Position numbers and translations under genes: made by a program
The notes under the pieces: model-generated
Told to the model about the DNA's origin: nothing
Databases searched by the model: none
Seen by the model: only the letters and a program-made list of their open reading frames with translations
In this document: positions 55,572 through 64,000 of the stretch, piece after piece
Position numbering within the stretch: the stretch's first letter is position 1
Layout: every line of letters begins with the position of its first letter
Origin: Hymenobacter sedentarius
GTDB lineage: Bacteria > Bacteroidota > Bacteroidia > Cytophagales > Hymenobacteraceae
Length of the DNA stretch: 64,000 nt
Reading direction: 5' to 3'
Assembly: GCF_001507645.1 (NCBI RefSeq)
Contig: NZ_CP013909.1
Coordinates: 4,154,001-4,218,000, forward strand

Positions 55572-58500
55572 TTGCCGAGCTTTTTGATTCGCCCATCTAC
55601 CCGCTCCCTCTTGCTTTCGAAGCTGCTCACCCCCGCCCAGTCCCTCGACCTCGCTTACCGCCGCCAGAAGCCCACCCGCGAACAGCTCGACAAATTTGAA
55701 GCGGGTCGCACGGCCCTGCTCAACGACATTCGCCACGCCGTAGAGCAGAACGAGACTGAGGAGTACGTCAAAAACCTGGTGGTGCGCTTCCTCACCAACA
55801 CCAACTTTGGCGGCTACGACGTAAACGTGCGCCAAAAGCGCGACCTCGTCATCCGCACCGGTTCCCGCCCCCAGGACCCCGTCGGCGTCATTCTGGAGCT
55901 GAAGCGGCCCCAGTCGGCCGGCGAGATGGTGACGCCCGCCAACCTCAACCGGCGGGCCTTCCACGAGCTACTCTACTACTACCTGCAGGACCGCGACAAG
56001 CGCGCCGACACCGACAGCAAAAGCCTCAAGCGCCTCGTTATCACCAACGGCTACGAGTGGTACCTCTTCGATGCCCTCGACTTCGACCGCCTCTTCTGGT
56101 CCAATGCAGTCCTGAAAAGCCAGTTTCGTGAGTTTGAGCGCAAGGCTGCTTCCTCTAAGAAAACCAGCTTCTTCTACGACGACATCGCCGCGCCCTTCCT
56201 CGCGGCACTGGAAGCAGAAATTCCCTTCACCTATTTCGACCTCACCACCCCTGCCCCGGAGCGCGACCAGATTCTGATTTCGAAGGTCCTCTCGCCGCCC
56301 CACCTGCTCAAGGAGCCCTTCGCCCAGGACGCCAACACCCTTAACCGGGCCTTCTACGAAGAGCTGCTTTACCTCATCGGCCTGGAGGAAATCAAGGACA
56401 AGGGGCGCAAGCTCATCCAGCGCTGCGCCGCCGAGCGCCAGCAGCCCGGCTCCCTGCTCGAAAACACCCGGCTCATCCTCGACAGCGAAAACGAGCTGAC
56501 CAACCTCACCCCTGCCGAGGCCGCAGGCTACGGCACCACCGCCGACGAGCGCCTGACCGGGGTGGCCCTCGAGCTCTGCCTCACCTGGGTCAACCGCCTG
56601 CTCTTCCTCAAGCTCCTCGAAGGCCAGCTTCGCCGCTACCACCCGGGCCACGACGCGCGCTTCCGCTTCCTTACCCCGGAACTCATCCCCGAGTACGACA
56701 CCCTCAACAAGCTCTTTTTCCGCGTGCTCAACACGCCGCCCGCCGAGCGCAAAGAGCCAGTCAAAACGCAGTACGCCCACATCCCCTACCTCAACTCCTC
56801 GCTGTACGAGCCATCGCTGCTCGAAAACAAAACCATCAAGGTCAGCGCCCTCGAGGACCACCTGCCGCTACCGCTGCTCCGCAAGTCGGTGCTGCGCACC
56901 ACCGGCCCCGCCCCCGATGCCCTGGCCTACCTGCTGCGTTTCCTCGACGCCTACGATTTCGCCTCCGAAGGCGAAGAGCAGGTGCAGGAAGACGGCAAGA
57001 CCCTGATTTCGGCCGCCGTGCTCGGCCTCATCTTCGAGAAGCTCAACGGCTACAAGGACGGCTCCTTCTACACCCCGGGGTTCATCACCATGTACATCTG
57101 CCGCCAGACCCTGCGGCGGGCCGTGGTGCAACACTTCAACAAGCAGTACAGCTTCGGGGCCGACACTATTGCCCAACTCGCCGATGCCCTCGACGGCAAG
57201 CAGCGCCCCGCCTACAGCGAGCACTTCAACCAGCTCACCGTCTGCGACCCGGCCGTGGGCTCGGGCCACTTCCTGGTCTCGGCCCTTAACGAGCTGCTGG
57301 CCATCAAGAGCGAGCTGTCGCTGCTGCTCGACGACGAAGGCCGCCGCCTGCGCTACTCCCTCGTGGTGGCCCGAGACGAGCTGGTGGTGAAAGACGAAGA
57401 CGAGCGCTTGGTGCAGTACCGCGCCACCCTGGGCTCCGACGGCAGCCGCACCGTGCCTCTCGAGCACACCCGCCTGCAAAGCGCCCTGTTCCGTGAGAAG
57501 CGCCACCTCATGGAGCACGCCCTGTTCGGCGTCGACCTCAACCCCAACTCCGTACGCATCTGCCGCCTGCGCCTCTGGATTGAGCTGCTCAAGCACGCCT
57601 ACTACCGCCCCGACACCGGGTACCAGGAGCTTGAAACCCTGCCCAACCTCGACCTCAACATCAAGCCCGGCAACTCCCTGCTCAGCCGCTTCCCGCTCGA
57701 TGCCGACCTCTCCGACGTGTTCAAGCAGGGCAAGTTTTCGCTTAAGACCTACCGCGAAACGGTTCACACCTACTTCAACAGTCGCGGCCGCGAAGCCAAA
57801 GAAGACCTGCAGGGCTACCTCCAGCAAATCAAGCAGCAGTTCACCGCCGTGCTGCACAAGAAGGACAAGAAGCGCGAAGCCCTGCGCCGCTTCCGCGGCC
57901 AGTTTGCCGCCCTCGACACCCAGCACTTCCTCATCCCCGAAACGCCCAAGCAGCGCGAGGCCCGCCAAGTCGAGATGCGCCGCCTGGAGCTGTACGGTGA
58001 CCAGCTTGAAAAAGAAATTGCTGCCCACGAGCAGGGCGCTCTCTTCCGCGAAGCCTTCGAGTGGCGCTTCGAGTTTCCCGAAATCCTCGACGACCAGGGC
58101 CAGTTTCGGGGCTTCGACGTGGTGGTGGGCAACCCACCCTATATCCGGCAGGAAGAGCTGGTACCGGCCGCTAAAAAGCACCTGAAGGACCACTACGAAA
58201 CCGGTTCCAGCGGTGCTGACCTTTACATCTACTTCATGGAATTAGGAGCTAAGCTGCTGGCTCCGGGAGGCGAATTATCGTTCATCACATCCAACAAATG
58301 GCTGAACACTGGCTTTGGAGAACCACTACGGCGCTGGCTACCCGCTTCGCACACCTTAGTAGAATTCATTGATTTTGGCGACCTGTACGTGTTTCCACAG
58401 GTCAAAGCCTATCCCGCCATCCTTTCATTTAAACGGCAACCGCCAGTCACCAGCACGACTTTTCGCACAGCTTTAATTCCCACGCTGCCCGAATCTTCCC

Positions 58501-59450
58501 TTGATGAGCTCGTTGATGAGCACGTCCGCCTCGTACTGCAAAGCACCCTCCGCGAAACTGGCTGGAGCCTGTCTGAAGCACCCAAGCAAAAGCGGGTTGA
58601 TGCATTGATGGCAGCTGGGATACCCTTGAAGGAATATGTAAAGGGCAATTTTTTTTACGGCATCAAGACTGGTCTCAATGAAGCTTTTGTAGTAGATGCT
58701 TCGACGCGCGAGCAGCTTATAGCGGAAGACCCCGCTTCGGAGGAAATTCTGAAGCCTTTTCTGGCAGGCCGCGACCTGAAGCGTTACCAAATACCTAATA
58801 GCAAAAATTACCTGATTCTGCTGCCCAGCGGCTGGACGCGGCGTCAGTTGGGTTGGCAGAAAGACAAGCGAGGTTCCTACGCCGTGCCGCCGGCCACACC
58901 CGCACATGCTTCCCCTTGGGAGGCACTGGAAACCCGGTATCCTGCAATTGCTAGGTATTTGCTGACCTTCGAAGCAGCCGCCTCTAAACGTTCCGACAAA
59001 GGGCAGTACTGGTGGGAGTTGCGTGCTTGCGACTACTATGATTTGTTTGCTGAGGATAAAATAATGTGGAAGGAGATAGCCGTTTACCAGGAGTTTACTC
59101 TTGATATCAAAGGCACTTATGCCAACAACAAGACCTTCTTTGTTCCTGGCAAAGATTTATACCTGCTTGGGGTGCTCAATTCAGCCCCTATTTTCTATGT
59201 CCTGCAGCAGATTACTACCAAGATGAAGGATAATGCTATGGCCATGCAGCTTTCACAGGTGTCCCAACTTCCCATCCCCATCGCCACACCCGCGCAGCAA
59301 GCCGAAATAGCTGCCCTAGTCGAACAGGTTCTGGCCGCCAAAGCCGCGGACGCCACGGCCGACACCGCCGAGCTGGAGCAGCAGATTGATACCCTCGTGG
59401 CCGCCCTCTACGGCCTCACCCCCGCCGAGCAGCAGCTCCTCACCGCCTAG
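55572..59450 (+). CDS. Type IIG-like restriction endonuclease-methyltransferase fusion
   Basis: 1292 residues with an N-terminal nuclease-like region (about 45-130) carrying a PD-(D/E)XK-like pattern, RQKRDLVIRT and VILELKRP. A long helical connector follows (about 200-520), then an N6-adenine methyltransferase with motif I VCDPAVGSGHFLVSAL (near 558), VDLNPNSVRICRLRLWIELL and motif IV VVGNPPYIRQ (near 853). The C-terminal third, with EYVKGNFFYGIKTGLNEAFV and LYLLGVLNSAPIFYVLQQI, resembles the target-recognition domain of Eco57I-type enzymes. One protein would both modify and cut DNA. It opens at a TTG. It is 9 bases from the next gene, so the two are co-transcribed. Confidence 0.88.
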   Translation: MPSFLIRPSTRSLLLSKLLTPAQSLDLAYRRQKPTREQLDKFEAGRTALLNDIRHAVEQNETEEYVKNLVVRFLTNTNFGGYDVNVRQKRDLVIRTGSRPQDPVGVILELKRPQSAGEMVTPANLNRRAFHELLYYYLQDRDKRADTDSKSLKRLVITNGYEWYLFDALDFDRLFWSNAVLKSQFREFERKAASSKKTSFFYDDIAAPFLAALEAEIPFTYFDLTTPAPERDQILISKVLSPPHLLKEPFAQDANTLNRAFYEELLYLIGLEEIKDKGRKLIQRCAAERQQPGSLLENTRLILDSENELTNLTPAEAAGYGTTADERLTGVALELCLTWVNRLLFLKLLEGQLRRYHPGHDARFRFLTPELIPEYDTLNKLFFRVLNTPPAERKEPVKTQYAHIPYLNSSLYEPSLLENKTIKVSALEDHLPLPLLRKSVLRTTGPAPDALAYLLRFLDAYDFASEGEEQVQEDGKTLISAAVLGLIFEKLNGYKDGSFYTPGFITMYICRQTLRRAVVQHFNKQYSFGADTIAQLADALDGKQRPAYSEHFNQLTVCDPAVGSGHFLVSALNELLAIKSELSLLLDDEGRRLRYSLVVARDELVVKDEDERLVQYRATLGSDGSRTVPLEHTRLQSALFREKRHLMEHALFGVDLNPNSVRICRLRLWIELLKHAYYRPDTGYQELETLPNLDLNIKPGNSLLSRFPLDADLSDVFKQGKFSLKTYRETVHTYFNSRGREAKEDLQGYLQQIKQQFTAVLHKKDKKREALRRFRGQFAALDTQHFLIPETPKQREARQVEMRRLELYGDQLEKEIAAHEQGALFREAFEWRFEFPEILDDQGQFRGFDVVVGNPPYIRQEELVPAAKKHLKDHYETGSSGADLYIYFMELGAKLLAPGGELSFITSNKWLNTGFGEPLRRWLPASHTLVEFIDFGDLYVFPQVKAYPAILSFKRQPPVTSTTFRTALIPTLPESSLDELVDEHVRLVLQSTLRETGWSLSEAPKQKRVDALMAAGIPLKEYVKGNFFYGIKTGLNEAFVVDASTREQLIAEDPASEEILKPFLAGRDLKRYQIPNSKNYLILLPSGWTRRQLGWQKDKRGSYAVPPATPAHASPWEALETRYPAIARYLLTFEAAASKRSDKGQYWWELRACDYYDLFAEDKIMWKEIAVYQEFTLDIKGTYANNKTFFVPGKDLYLLGVLNSAPIFYVLQQITTKMKDNAMAMQLSQVSQLPIPIATPAQQAEIAALVEQVLAAKAADATADTAELEQQIDTLVAALYGLTPAEQQLLTA

Positions 59451-59459
59451 CCTGCCCGG

Positions 59460-60260
59460 ATGAAGCCCTACGACAAAGCCCCGCTGCGCAAGCTCCGCCA
59501 GCAAACCGAAGCCGCCCTCCTCGTCCTCCGCGACGACGAACTTGCCCACAACACCTACAAGGATTTCCCAGTCACCGCGCTTGCCGCTGCCTGCGGCACC
59601 CTCGAAAAGTGGCTCAATAGCTACCCCTTGGCCAAAGGCGCCTCCTACCAGAAAGCGCTGCAGGCCACCCGTGCCCAGCTCCCTTCCAAGCAGCCCAGTT
59701 TCGGGCGCCGGGCTGCCCCGACACTCATCCTTGCCGACTACAAGAAAGCCCTAACCAAATTCCTCGGCCTGGTTAAAAAGGTTGACACCGAGTGCCGCAA
59801 CATCTTCATTGTCCATGGCCGCGACCACGACACCCGCAACGAGGTGCAGCGCGTGCTGCACTCGTTGAGCATCCCCACCATCGTGCTCGAGAAAGAAGGC
59901 GACGCCGGCCAAACCGTCATTCAGAAATTTGAGCGCGAGGCTGCCCGGTGCGAATACGCCATCATCCTTTGCTCACCCGACGATGAAGGCCGCCTGCGCA
60001 CCAAGGGCCGCAAAACGGCCGCTGCCGCCGATAGCCCGCGTCCGCGCGCCCGCCAAAACGTCGTCCTCGAGCTCGGCTACTTCCTTGGCCGCCTCGGGCG
60101 CGACAAGGTTTTCATGCTGCACACCGGCAACATCGAGCAACCCAGCGACCTAGCCGGCATCATCTACCAGCCAGGCAACATTAACTGGCAACAAAAGCTC
60201 GTGCGCGAACTGCGCGATGCCGGCTTCCTCATCAGCCAGTCCGCCGCCGACCGGCTGTAG
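59460..60260 (+). CDS. TIR-like nucleotide-binding protein (PF10137 type)
   Basis: 266 residues. An N-terminal helical part (about 1-110) has no clear family. From residue 114 the TIR-like fold of the predicted nucleotide-binding family appears: NIFIVHGRDHDTRNEVQRVL, VIQKFEREAARCEYAIILCS (catalytic-Glu candidate near 158), ARQNVVLELGYFLGRLGRDK and QPSDLAGIIY. Members act as NAD-degrading or nucleotide-sensing effectors in anti-phage systems. Placed 9 bases after a restriction-methylase, it is probably a second, abortive-type defence component, but the exact partnership is inference. Confidence 0.85.
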   Translation: MKPYDKAPLRKLRQQTEAALLVLRDDELAHNTYKDFPVTALAAACGTLEKWLNSYPLAKGASYQKALQATRAQLPSKQPSFGRRAAPTLILADYKKALTKFLGLVKKVDTECRNIFIVHGRDHDTRNEVQRVLHSLSIPTIVLEKEGDAGQTVIQKFEREAARCEYAIILCSPDDEGRLRTKGRKTAAAADSPRPRARQNVVLELGYFLGRLGRDKVFMLHTGNIEQPSDLAGIIYQPGNINWQQKLVRELRDAGFLISQSAADRL

Positions 60261-60277
60261 TTGCGGGCCACCCCAAC

Positions 60278-62170
60278 TTAGTTCAGGCAGGGACCCCGTT
60301 CGAAAAGCGCCAGTTCCTGGGCGGAAGCCAGGGCCCCCATGGCGAGGTATTCCGGAACTGGCTTTTGTCGAAGTTTCCAACTATCGCCCGACAGCTGGGA
60401 GTTGGGCATAACGCTGGATATGACAGCAGCCGGTGTGAGCCCTGCGAAAAGAAGGGCATGAACTTCGCGCTGGGTTTCGGCCACCGCGTTTTCTGATTCC
60501 TCGAAGAGCTCGATTACGTGAGCAAGCGTGGCTTTGTGTTCGATGACCGCTACTAGCCACTTGTCGTGGTTTATGGGGTTGGTAGACTTAAGGTTTGGAA
60601 CGTAGCCGGTAGCCTCAAAAAGGATGTCGGTCATGACGCGGTGGACCACCTGGTAGTGATGTTTTTCGAAGTAGATGCTGTCGTGAAGGGTCACCACGAA
60701 AGCGGTGTCGCCGAGTTCATGGTGTAGCTGGGCCGCGATGCGCTCCAAGAACAAGTGCGACTCTTGCCGCTGGAGACGCACAGCCAGTGAATCTATTACT
60801 CTTCGTACTTCGCCCGTGGCCGGGTCCACTACTTCGCTGGTTACCAATTCGAGGATGGCCCTGTTGACGGTAGGAAATTCCTTGTTGAAGGCCCGGCGAT
60901 AGCCATAAGCAGCGTGAATGGTCGAGAAAAGAACGTGCATAAAAAAAGCCTGCTTCTCCTCGCCTTCCAGAAGTAAAGTCTTATCTCGTGCGGTCACAAG
61001 CTTGGCTACTTCCTCATAAAAAGAACCGGTGAAGACCAAATTGAAAAATCGGTAGAAATCCTCCCTTGCATTCTGGGCAGCGTTGGTTTTCTGAAGTAGC
61101 GGAAGCAGCAGGTAAACCTGGCTGCAGGACAGGTCTAGGCCGGAGAGCGTTGTGGGAACTCCGTCGATTTCGGGGAATTGGCGCAGCCCTGTGGCCAACG
61201 AGGAGAAGGCATTGTTGAGCCGGCCGTTGGTGGGGCTGAAGGTAAAGGTGGGAGCACCGGCCCTTTGCCGGGCGTTGATTTCATCCACCGTGAGCTTATA
61301 GCCTTGAGCTATTTCGCGGGTGAATTTCCGGTTGGTCCTGGACTCGTATCCTGCTTTGGTCTTCACCCGTTTATCTTTCAACGGGGCCTGCTGGCGCTCC
61401 TGCTCATCAATCCAGGCGTAGGCTTCCTGGGAAATTGTAAGCCGCTTCAGGCAGTTTTCCAGCCAAGAGAAATGAGGCAGGGAGGCATCGATATGCTGGC
61501 CACCGCCCTCGAGTTGGTGACGCTTGGCCTTATCAGCCTGGGCCTTCTTGTAAAAATTAAGCCCGATGCCCGAAACAACCTCAAAACCTCCGCTGCGGCA
61601 TGATGCGCTCAACCGGTAAGATTTACAAAAGGCTTCGGCCGTCACGCCAGGGTTGCTCTCCTGAGCTTCCTTAGCGCTAGCCCCGGTCAGATACGAGTTG
61701 TTGACCTCAATCATGCCCCAGGCCACCAGGGTAGTCCGAAAGGTCACGTACGTCACCCTACCAGTCTTGCCAAGGTGAACGCGTAGAATATCAGAACTCA
61801 GCTCCATGTACTCGCTCTGGTCGAGTTCGTGCTTGTGGTGAGCCTGGTAGATAAGGTGGAGGAATAGGTAGTGCTTGAGCAGGGCCTTACCCATGATGCC
61901 CAACTCGGCTAATCGAGCGATGGCCTCGGTAGGAACGATAAAGAAGTCGGGTTTTGCTGCCTTGCGCGCAGCTCGCGACTTAGCCTGCCGCTGGCGGGCA
62001 CGAGCGGCCTTTGAATTGTAGAGGTGTTTTTGTTCGTCGGACAGCCGTAGGCTTCCATCATGAGCGAGGGGAAGTAGACGGCCATCGCGGTGGCGTATGA
62101 ATTCTGGCAGGATGTTGTTTACGGGGTGCACTGGGTAGCTAGGTTTTCGTTGCCAAGAAGGTGGTATCAC
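60278..62170 (-). CDS. Polymerase-like protein with family-A motifs (TV-Pol candidate)
   Basis: 630 residues. The first 290 residues include a basic Lys/Arg stretch (about 53-73) and a helical, possibly winged-helix domain. From residue 310 the sequence reads like the palm of family-A DNA polymerases and T7-like RNA polymerases: GRLNNAFSSLATGLRQF, motif A LSGLDLSCSQVYLLLPLL (Asp346), motif B-like EKQAFFMHVLFSTIHAAYGY with Lys406 and Tyr422, and motif C VVTLHDSIYF with His496-Asp497. That set fits the transposon-viral polymerase (TV-Pol) family described from mobile elements. It opens at a GTG and runs towards the TIR-like gene, with stops 18 bases apart. The assignment rests on motif order, not a search. 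Confidence 0.6.
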   Translation of the reverse strand: MIPPSWQRKPSYPVHPVNNILPEFIRHRDGRLLPLAHDGSLRLSDEQKHLYNSKAARARQRQAKSRAARKAAKPDFFIVPTEAIARLAELGIMGKALLKHYLFLHLIYQAHHKHELDQSEYMELSSDILRVHLGKTGRVTYVTFRTTLVAWGMIEVNNSYLTGASAKEAQESNPGVTAEAFCKSYRLSASCRSGGFEVVSGIGLNFYKKAQADKAKRHQLEGGGQHIDASLPHFSWLENCLKRLTISQEAYAWIDEQERQQAPLKDKRVKTKAGYESRTNRKFTREIAQGYKLTVDEINARQRAGAPTFTFSPTNGRLNNAFSSLATGLRQFPEIDGVPTTLSGLDLSCSQVYLLLPLLQKTNAAQNAREDFYRFFNLVFTGSFYEEVAKLVTARDKTLLLEGEEKQAFFMHVLFSTIHAAYGYRRAFNKEFPTVNRAILELVTSEVVDPATGEVRRVIDSLAVRLQRQESHLFLERIAAQLHHELGDTAFVVTLHDSIYFEKHHYQVVHRVMTDILFEATGYVPNLKSTNPINHDKWLVAVIEHKATLAHVIELFEESENAVAETQREVHALLFAGLTPAAVISSVMPNSQLSGDSWKLRQKPVPEYLAMGALASAQELALFERGPCLN

Positions 62171-62654
62171 CTGCTTCCCCCACTAATACGAAAGCCAGCC
62201 ACGGCCTTGAAATACGCTGGGGCGCGGCTGCCCTGAGCAGTTGGTCTTTATTAAACTACTTCATCCTTTCCCCCTTCTGGTACCTGCAGTAATTTAGTTT
62301 CGTCCGCCCCTGATAACTGTACAAAGCCCAGCAAAGCGTGACACATTTGGGCGACATAATGGAGCCTTAGTCAGGGGGAGCCCCGGGAGGAGCATGGGGG
62401 TTTACCAACCTATGTAGCCCAAATATGTCACACCCCTTGAACCCTACTACGCTCGGGCTGTCCGGCAACTTCATGGGCTTTGGTTCCCATGCCGTCCTGC
62501 TGACCCGGCTTGTGTTTGACATGTTGCGCATCCTTTTCCAAAACGCGGCCAATCACTTAACTGCCAGCAAATCCGCATTTTCCTGAGCCAGTGCATGGCT
62601 TCCTTTCTGTCTTTCTAGCCTTTCCCGTGTTTTACTTTTCGGACCGTTTGCTTA
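62171..62654. other. Intergenic region up to the insertion sequence
   Basis: About 480 bases with no supported frame. Part (62340-62460) has CTATGTAGCCC and CCCCGGGAGG stretches without a recognisable pattern. It should hold the promoter of the polymerase-like gene and possibly the right end of the element, which I could not locate. Confidence 0.4.
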
Positions 62655-62691
62655 GAGCACCTAACAAAACCGGGTTTCGTATGCAAGAGGC

Positions 62692-63129
62692 ATGGCAAAG
62701 CAGTTGGTTACAGACGAGTTGTGGGCGGTGATAGCGGCCTTGCTGCCGCCGGCTCCGGCGCACCCGAAAGGGGGCCGGCCGCGGGTGGCGGACCGGGCTG
62801 CGCTGACGGGCATTCTGTTCGTGTTGCGCAGCGGCCTGCCGTGGGAAATGCTGCCGGCGGAAATGGGGTGTGGTTCGGGCATGACGTGCTGGCGTCGGTT
62901 GCGGGACTGGCACGCGGCGGGCGTGTGGCAGCGGCTGCACCAGGTGTTGCTTGACCGCCTGGGCCGGGCCGGGCAACTGGACTGGTCGCGGGCCAGCGTG
63001 GACGCGCAAAGCATCCCGGCCGCAAAAGGGGGGCACATACGGGCCCAAACCCGACGGACCGCGGCAAACCGGGCACGAAGCGCCATGTGCTGGTCGACCG
63101 GCGCGGCACCCCGCTGGCGGTACAGTTGA
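62692..63129 (+). CDS. IS5-family transposase, first frame (OrfA)
   Basis: 145 codons to a stop, but the product continues by -1 frameshift. The N-terminal part (LVTDELWAVIAALLPPAPAH, then RSGLPWEMLPAEMG) is the DUF4096-like DNA-binding region, and SVDAQSI holds the first catalytic Asp. At 63024-63030 the heptamer AAAAGGG is a fitting -1 slip site. Residues after it in this frame (GGHIRAQTRRTAANRARS) are nonsense compared with the family. Confidence 0.85.
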   Translation: MAKQLVTDELWAVIAALLPPAPAHPKGGRPRVADRAALTGILFVLRSGLPWEMLPAEMGCGSGMTCWRRLRDWHAAGVWQRLHQVLLDRLGRAGQLDWSRASVDAQSIPAAKGGHIRAQTRRTAANRARSAMCWSTGAAPRWRYS

Positions 63130-63494
63130 GCGCGGCCAATTGCCACGATTCCACCGTGTTCGGCACCCTGCTCGACGCGGTCCCGCCCGTGCGGCAGGCC
63201 CGCGGCCGCCCGCGCAAACGGCCCGGCAAGCTGCACGCTGATAAAGGCTACGATTACCGCAAATGCCGCCTGGCCCTACGCCAACGCGGCATTCAATCCC
63301 GCATCGCGCGGCGCGGCATCGAGTCGAGCGAACGGCTGGGCCGCCACCGCTGGGTGGTCGAGCGCACGTTCGCCTGGCTCAACCGTTTCCGCCGCCTGCG
63401 CGTGCGCTACGAACAACGCAGCGACATCCACTTGGCCTTCACCCTGCTCGGGTGTGCGCTCATCACCTGGAAGGCCGTCAACCGGTTTTGTTAG
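63033..63494 (+). CDS. IS5-family transposase, -1 frame (OrfB)
   Basis: Read in the -1 frame from the slip site, the sequence gives HTGPNPTDRGKPGTKRHVLV, the standard continuation of IS427-type transposases. The second catalytic Asp is in KLHADKGYDYR and the Glu in HRWVVERTFAWL, so the DDE triad is complete across the frameshift. A separate open frame can be drawn from an ATG at 63087, but the fused protein is the expected transposase. The element looks intact and may be active. Confidence 0.85.
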   Translation, partial: AHTGPNPTDRGKPGTKRHVLVDRRGTPLAVQLSAANCHDSTVFGTLLDAVPPVRQARGRPRKRPGKLHADKGYDYRKCRLALRQRGIQSRIARRGIESSERLGRHRWVVERTFAWLNRFRRLRVRYEQRSDIHLAFTLLGCALITWKAVNRFC

Positions 63495-63543
63495 GTACTC
63501 TTAAACGCGCCTATCTTGTAGACTCATTCCTGTTCAACTTTTA

Positions 63544-64000
63544 ATGAAAAACTTTCTATTCACTATCCTAATGGCCGTGACGGGTGTGCCTACACTGGCC
63601 CAAACCCCCACGGACGCAAGTGCCCGCCGCGACATCGGCAACCTGACGGTGGAAAACATCCTCGCCCTGCCCGCCGCCCTGCTGGCGCGGGTAGACCAGT
63701 ACCAGAACGTGGGCAGCGCGAGTGTGGCCGACTGGGACCGCGAGGGCAAGGGCTTGTTCATCAGCACCCGCGCCGGCGAGGTGCCCCAGATTCACCACGT
63801 GGCCGCGCCGGGCGCCGAACGGCGGCAAATCACCGCCTTCAAGGAGCCGCTGGCCAGCGTGGCCGTCAGCCCCGACAAGAAGCACAACGGCTTCATCTAC
63901 AGCCGCGACGAGGGCGGCAACGAAAACTTCCAGGTTTATTTCTACGACCTGGGCACCGGCAGCTCCCGCTTGCTCACCGACGGCAAAAGCCGCAACAAAT
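63544..64000 (+). CDS. S9-type peptidase, N-terminal propeller, cut by window end
   Basis: The first 152 codons of a larger gene. A signal peptide (FLFTILMAVTGVPTLAQ) is followed by WD40/TolB-like propeller sequence with SVADWDREGKGLFISTRAG and ASVAVSPDKKHNGFIYSRD. This is the usual start of prolyl oligopeptidase-type S9 peptidases of Bacteroidota, whose catalytic domain would lie beyond the window. A TolB-like propeller protein without peptidase is the alternative. The nearby IS may supply or disturb its promoter. Confidence 0.75.
   Translation, partial: MKNFLFTILMAVTGVPTLAQTPTDASARRDIGNLTVENILALPAALLARVDQYQNVGSASVADWDREGKGLFISTRAGEVPQIHHVAAPGAERRQITAFKEPLASVAVSPDKKHNGFIYSRDEGGNENFQVYFYDLGTGSSRLLTDGKSRNK

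Larger units (their letters stand above)
62655..63500 (+). mobile_element. IS5-family insertion sequence
   Basis: 846 bases with terminal inverted repeats GAGCACCTAACAAAACCGG (62655-62673) and its complement at 63482-63500 (one mismatch). TTA flanks the left (62652-62654) and right (63501-63503) ends as a likely 3-base target duplication. It encodes a transposase in two frames. Short ends, size and protein type fit the IS427 group of IS5. It lies 43 bases upstream of the S9-like gene. Confidence 0.9.

Noticed and set aside
51150..62650. Attachment-site direct repeats flanking the mobile element
   Set aside because: Reading both borders by eye gave no convincing shared repeat, so no att sites are annotated.

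Overview
The window looks like a chromosomal segment of a GC-rich member of the Bacteroidota, most like the Hymenobacteraceae (Hymenobacter-type). The reasons are a secreted protein with a type IX secretion (T9SS) C-terminal sorting tail, starts without clear Shine-Dalgarno sequences, promoters resembling the Bacteroidota TTTG / TAnnTTTG type, and protein families typical of that group. The assignment is inferred from sequence character only; no search was run.

Layout. Positions 1-29650 hold mostly housekeeping and envelope genes: a tricorn-like S41 protease, an AsmA-like giant protein, a CocE/NonD hydrolase, an NmrA-like reductase, a HAD phosphatase, a GyrI-like protein, a multi-PAS histidine kinase, a tail-specific protease, DNA polymerase IV, an odd tRNA-Leu-like gene, a GH30 glycosidase, an SGNH hydrolase, an sce7726-type protein, a DUF937-OmpA fusion and a NarL-type two-component pair. 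Positions 29898-39453 form a same-strand cluster for an activated nonulosonic (sialic-acid-like) sugar: glycosyltransferase-like protein, SpsF-type cytidylyltransferase, split transketolase, class III aminotransferase, SDR, KdsC-like phosphatase, NeuB-like synthase, fatty acid hydroxylase and SMR protein. Several gaps in it carry REP-like palindromes.

Positions 39593-50941 are on the minus strand: a large repeat-containing T9SS protein, a universal stress protein, and then what I consider the most interesting object in the window. This is a compact peptide biosynthesis and export locus: a 65-residue precursor with a double-glycine leader and a Cys/His/Pro repeat tail, a Ser/Thr kinase with an N-terminal PqqD/RRE-like region, a C39-peptidase ABC transporter, an HlyD adaptor and a TolC channel. 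It looks like a RiPP system in which a kinase is the only recognisable modifying enzyme.

Positions 51640-62170 look like an integrated mobile element: tyrosine recombinase, a long structured non-coding stretch, an HUH rolling-circle Rep protein, a defence pair (type IIG-like restriction-methyltransferase plus TIR-like protein) and a protein with family-A-polymerase-like motifs resembling the transposon-viral polymerases. An IS5-family element with a -1 frameshift (62655-63500) follows, then the start of an S9-type peptidase cut by the window edge. Several families of short palindromic repeats, including a MITE-like pair, are scattered between genes.
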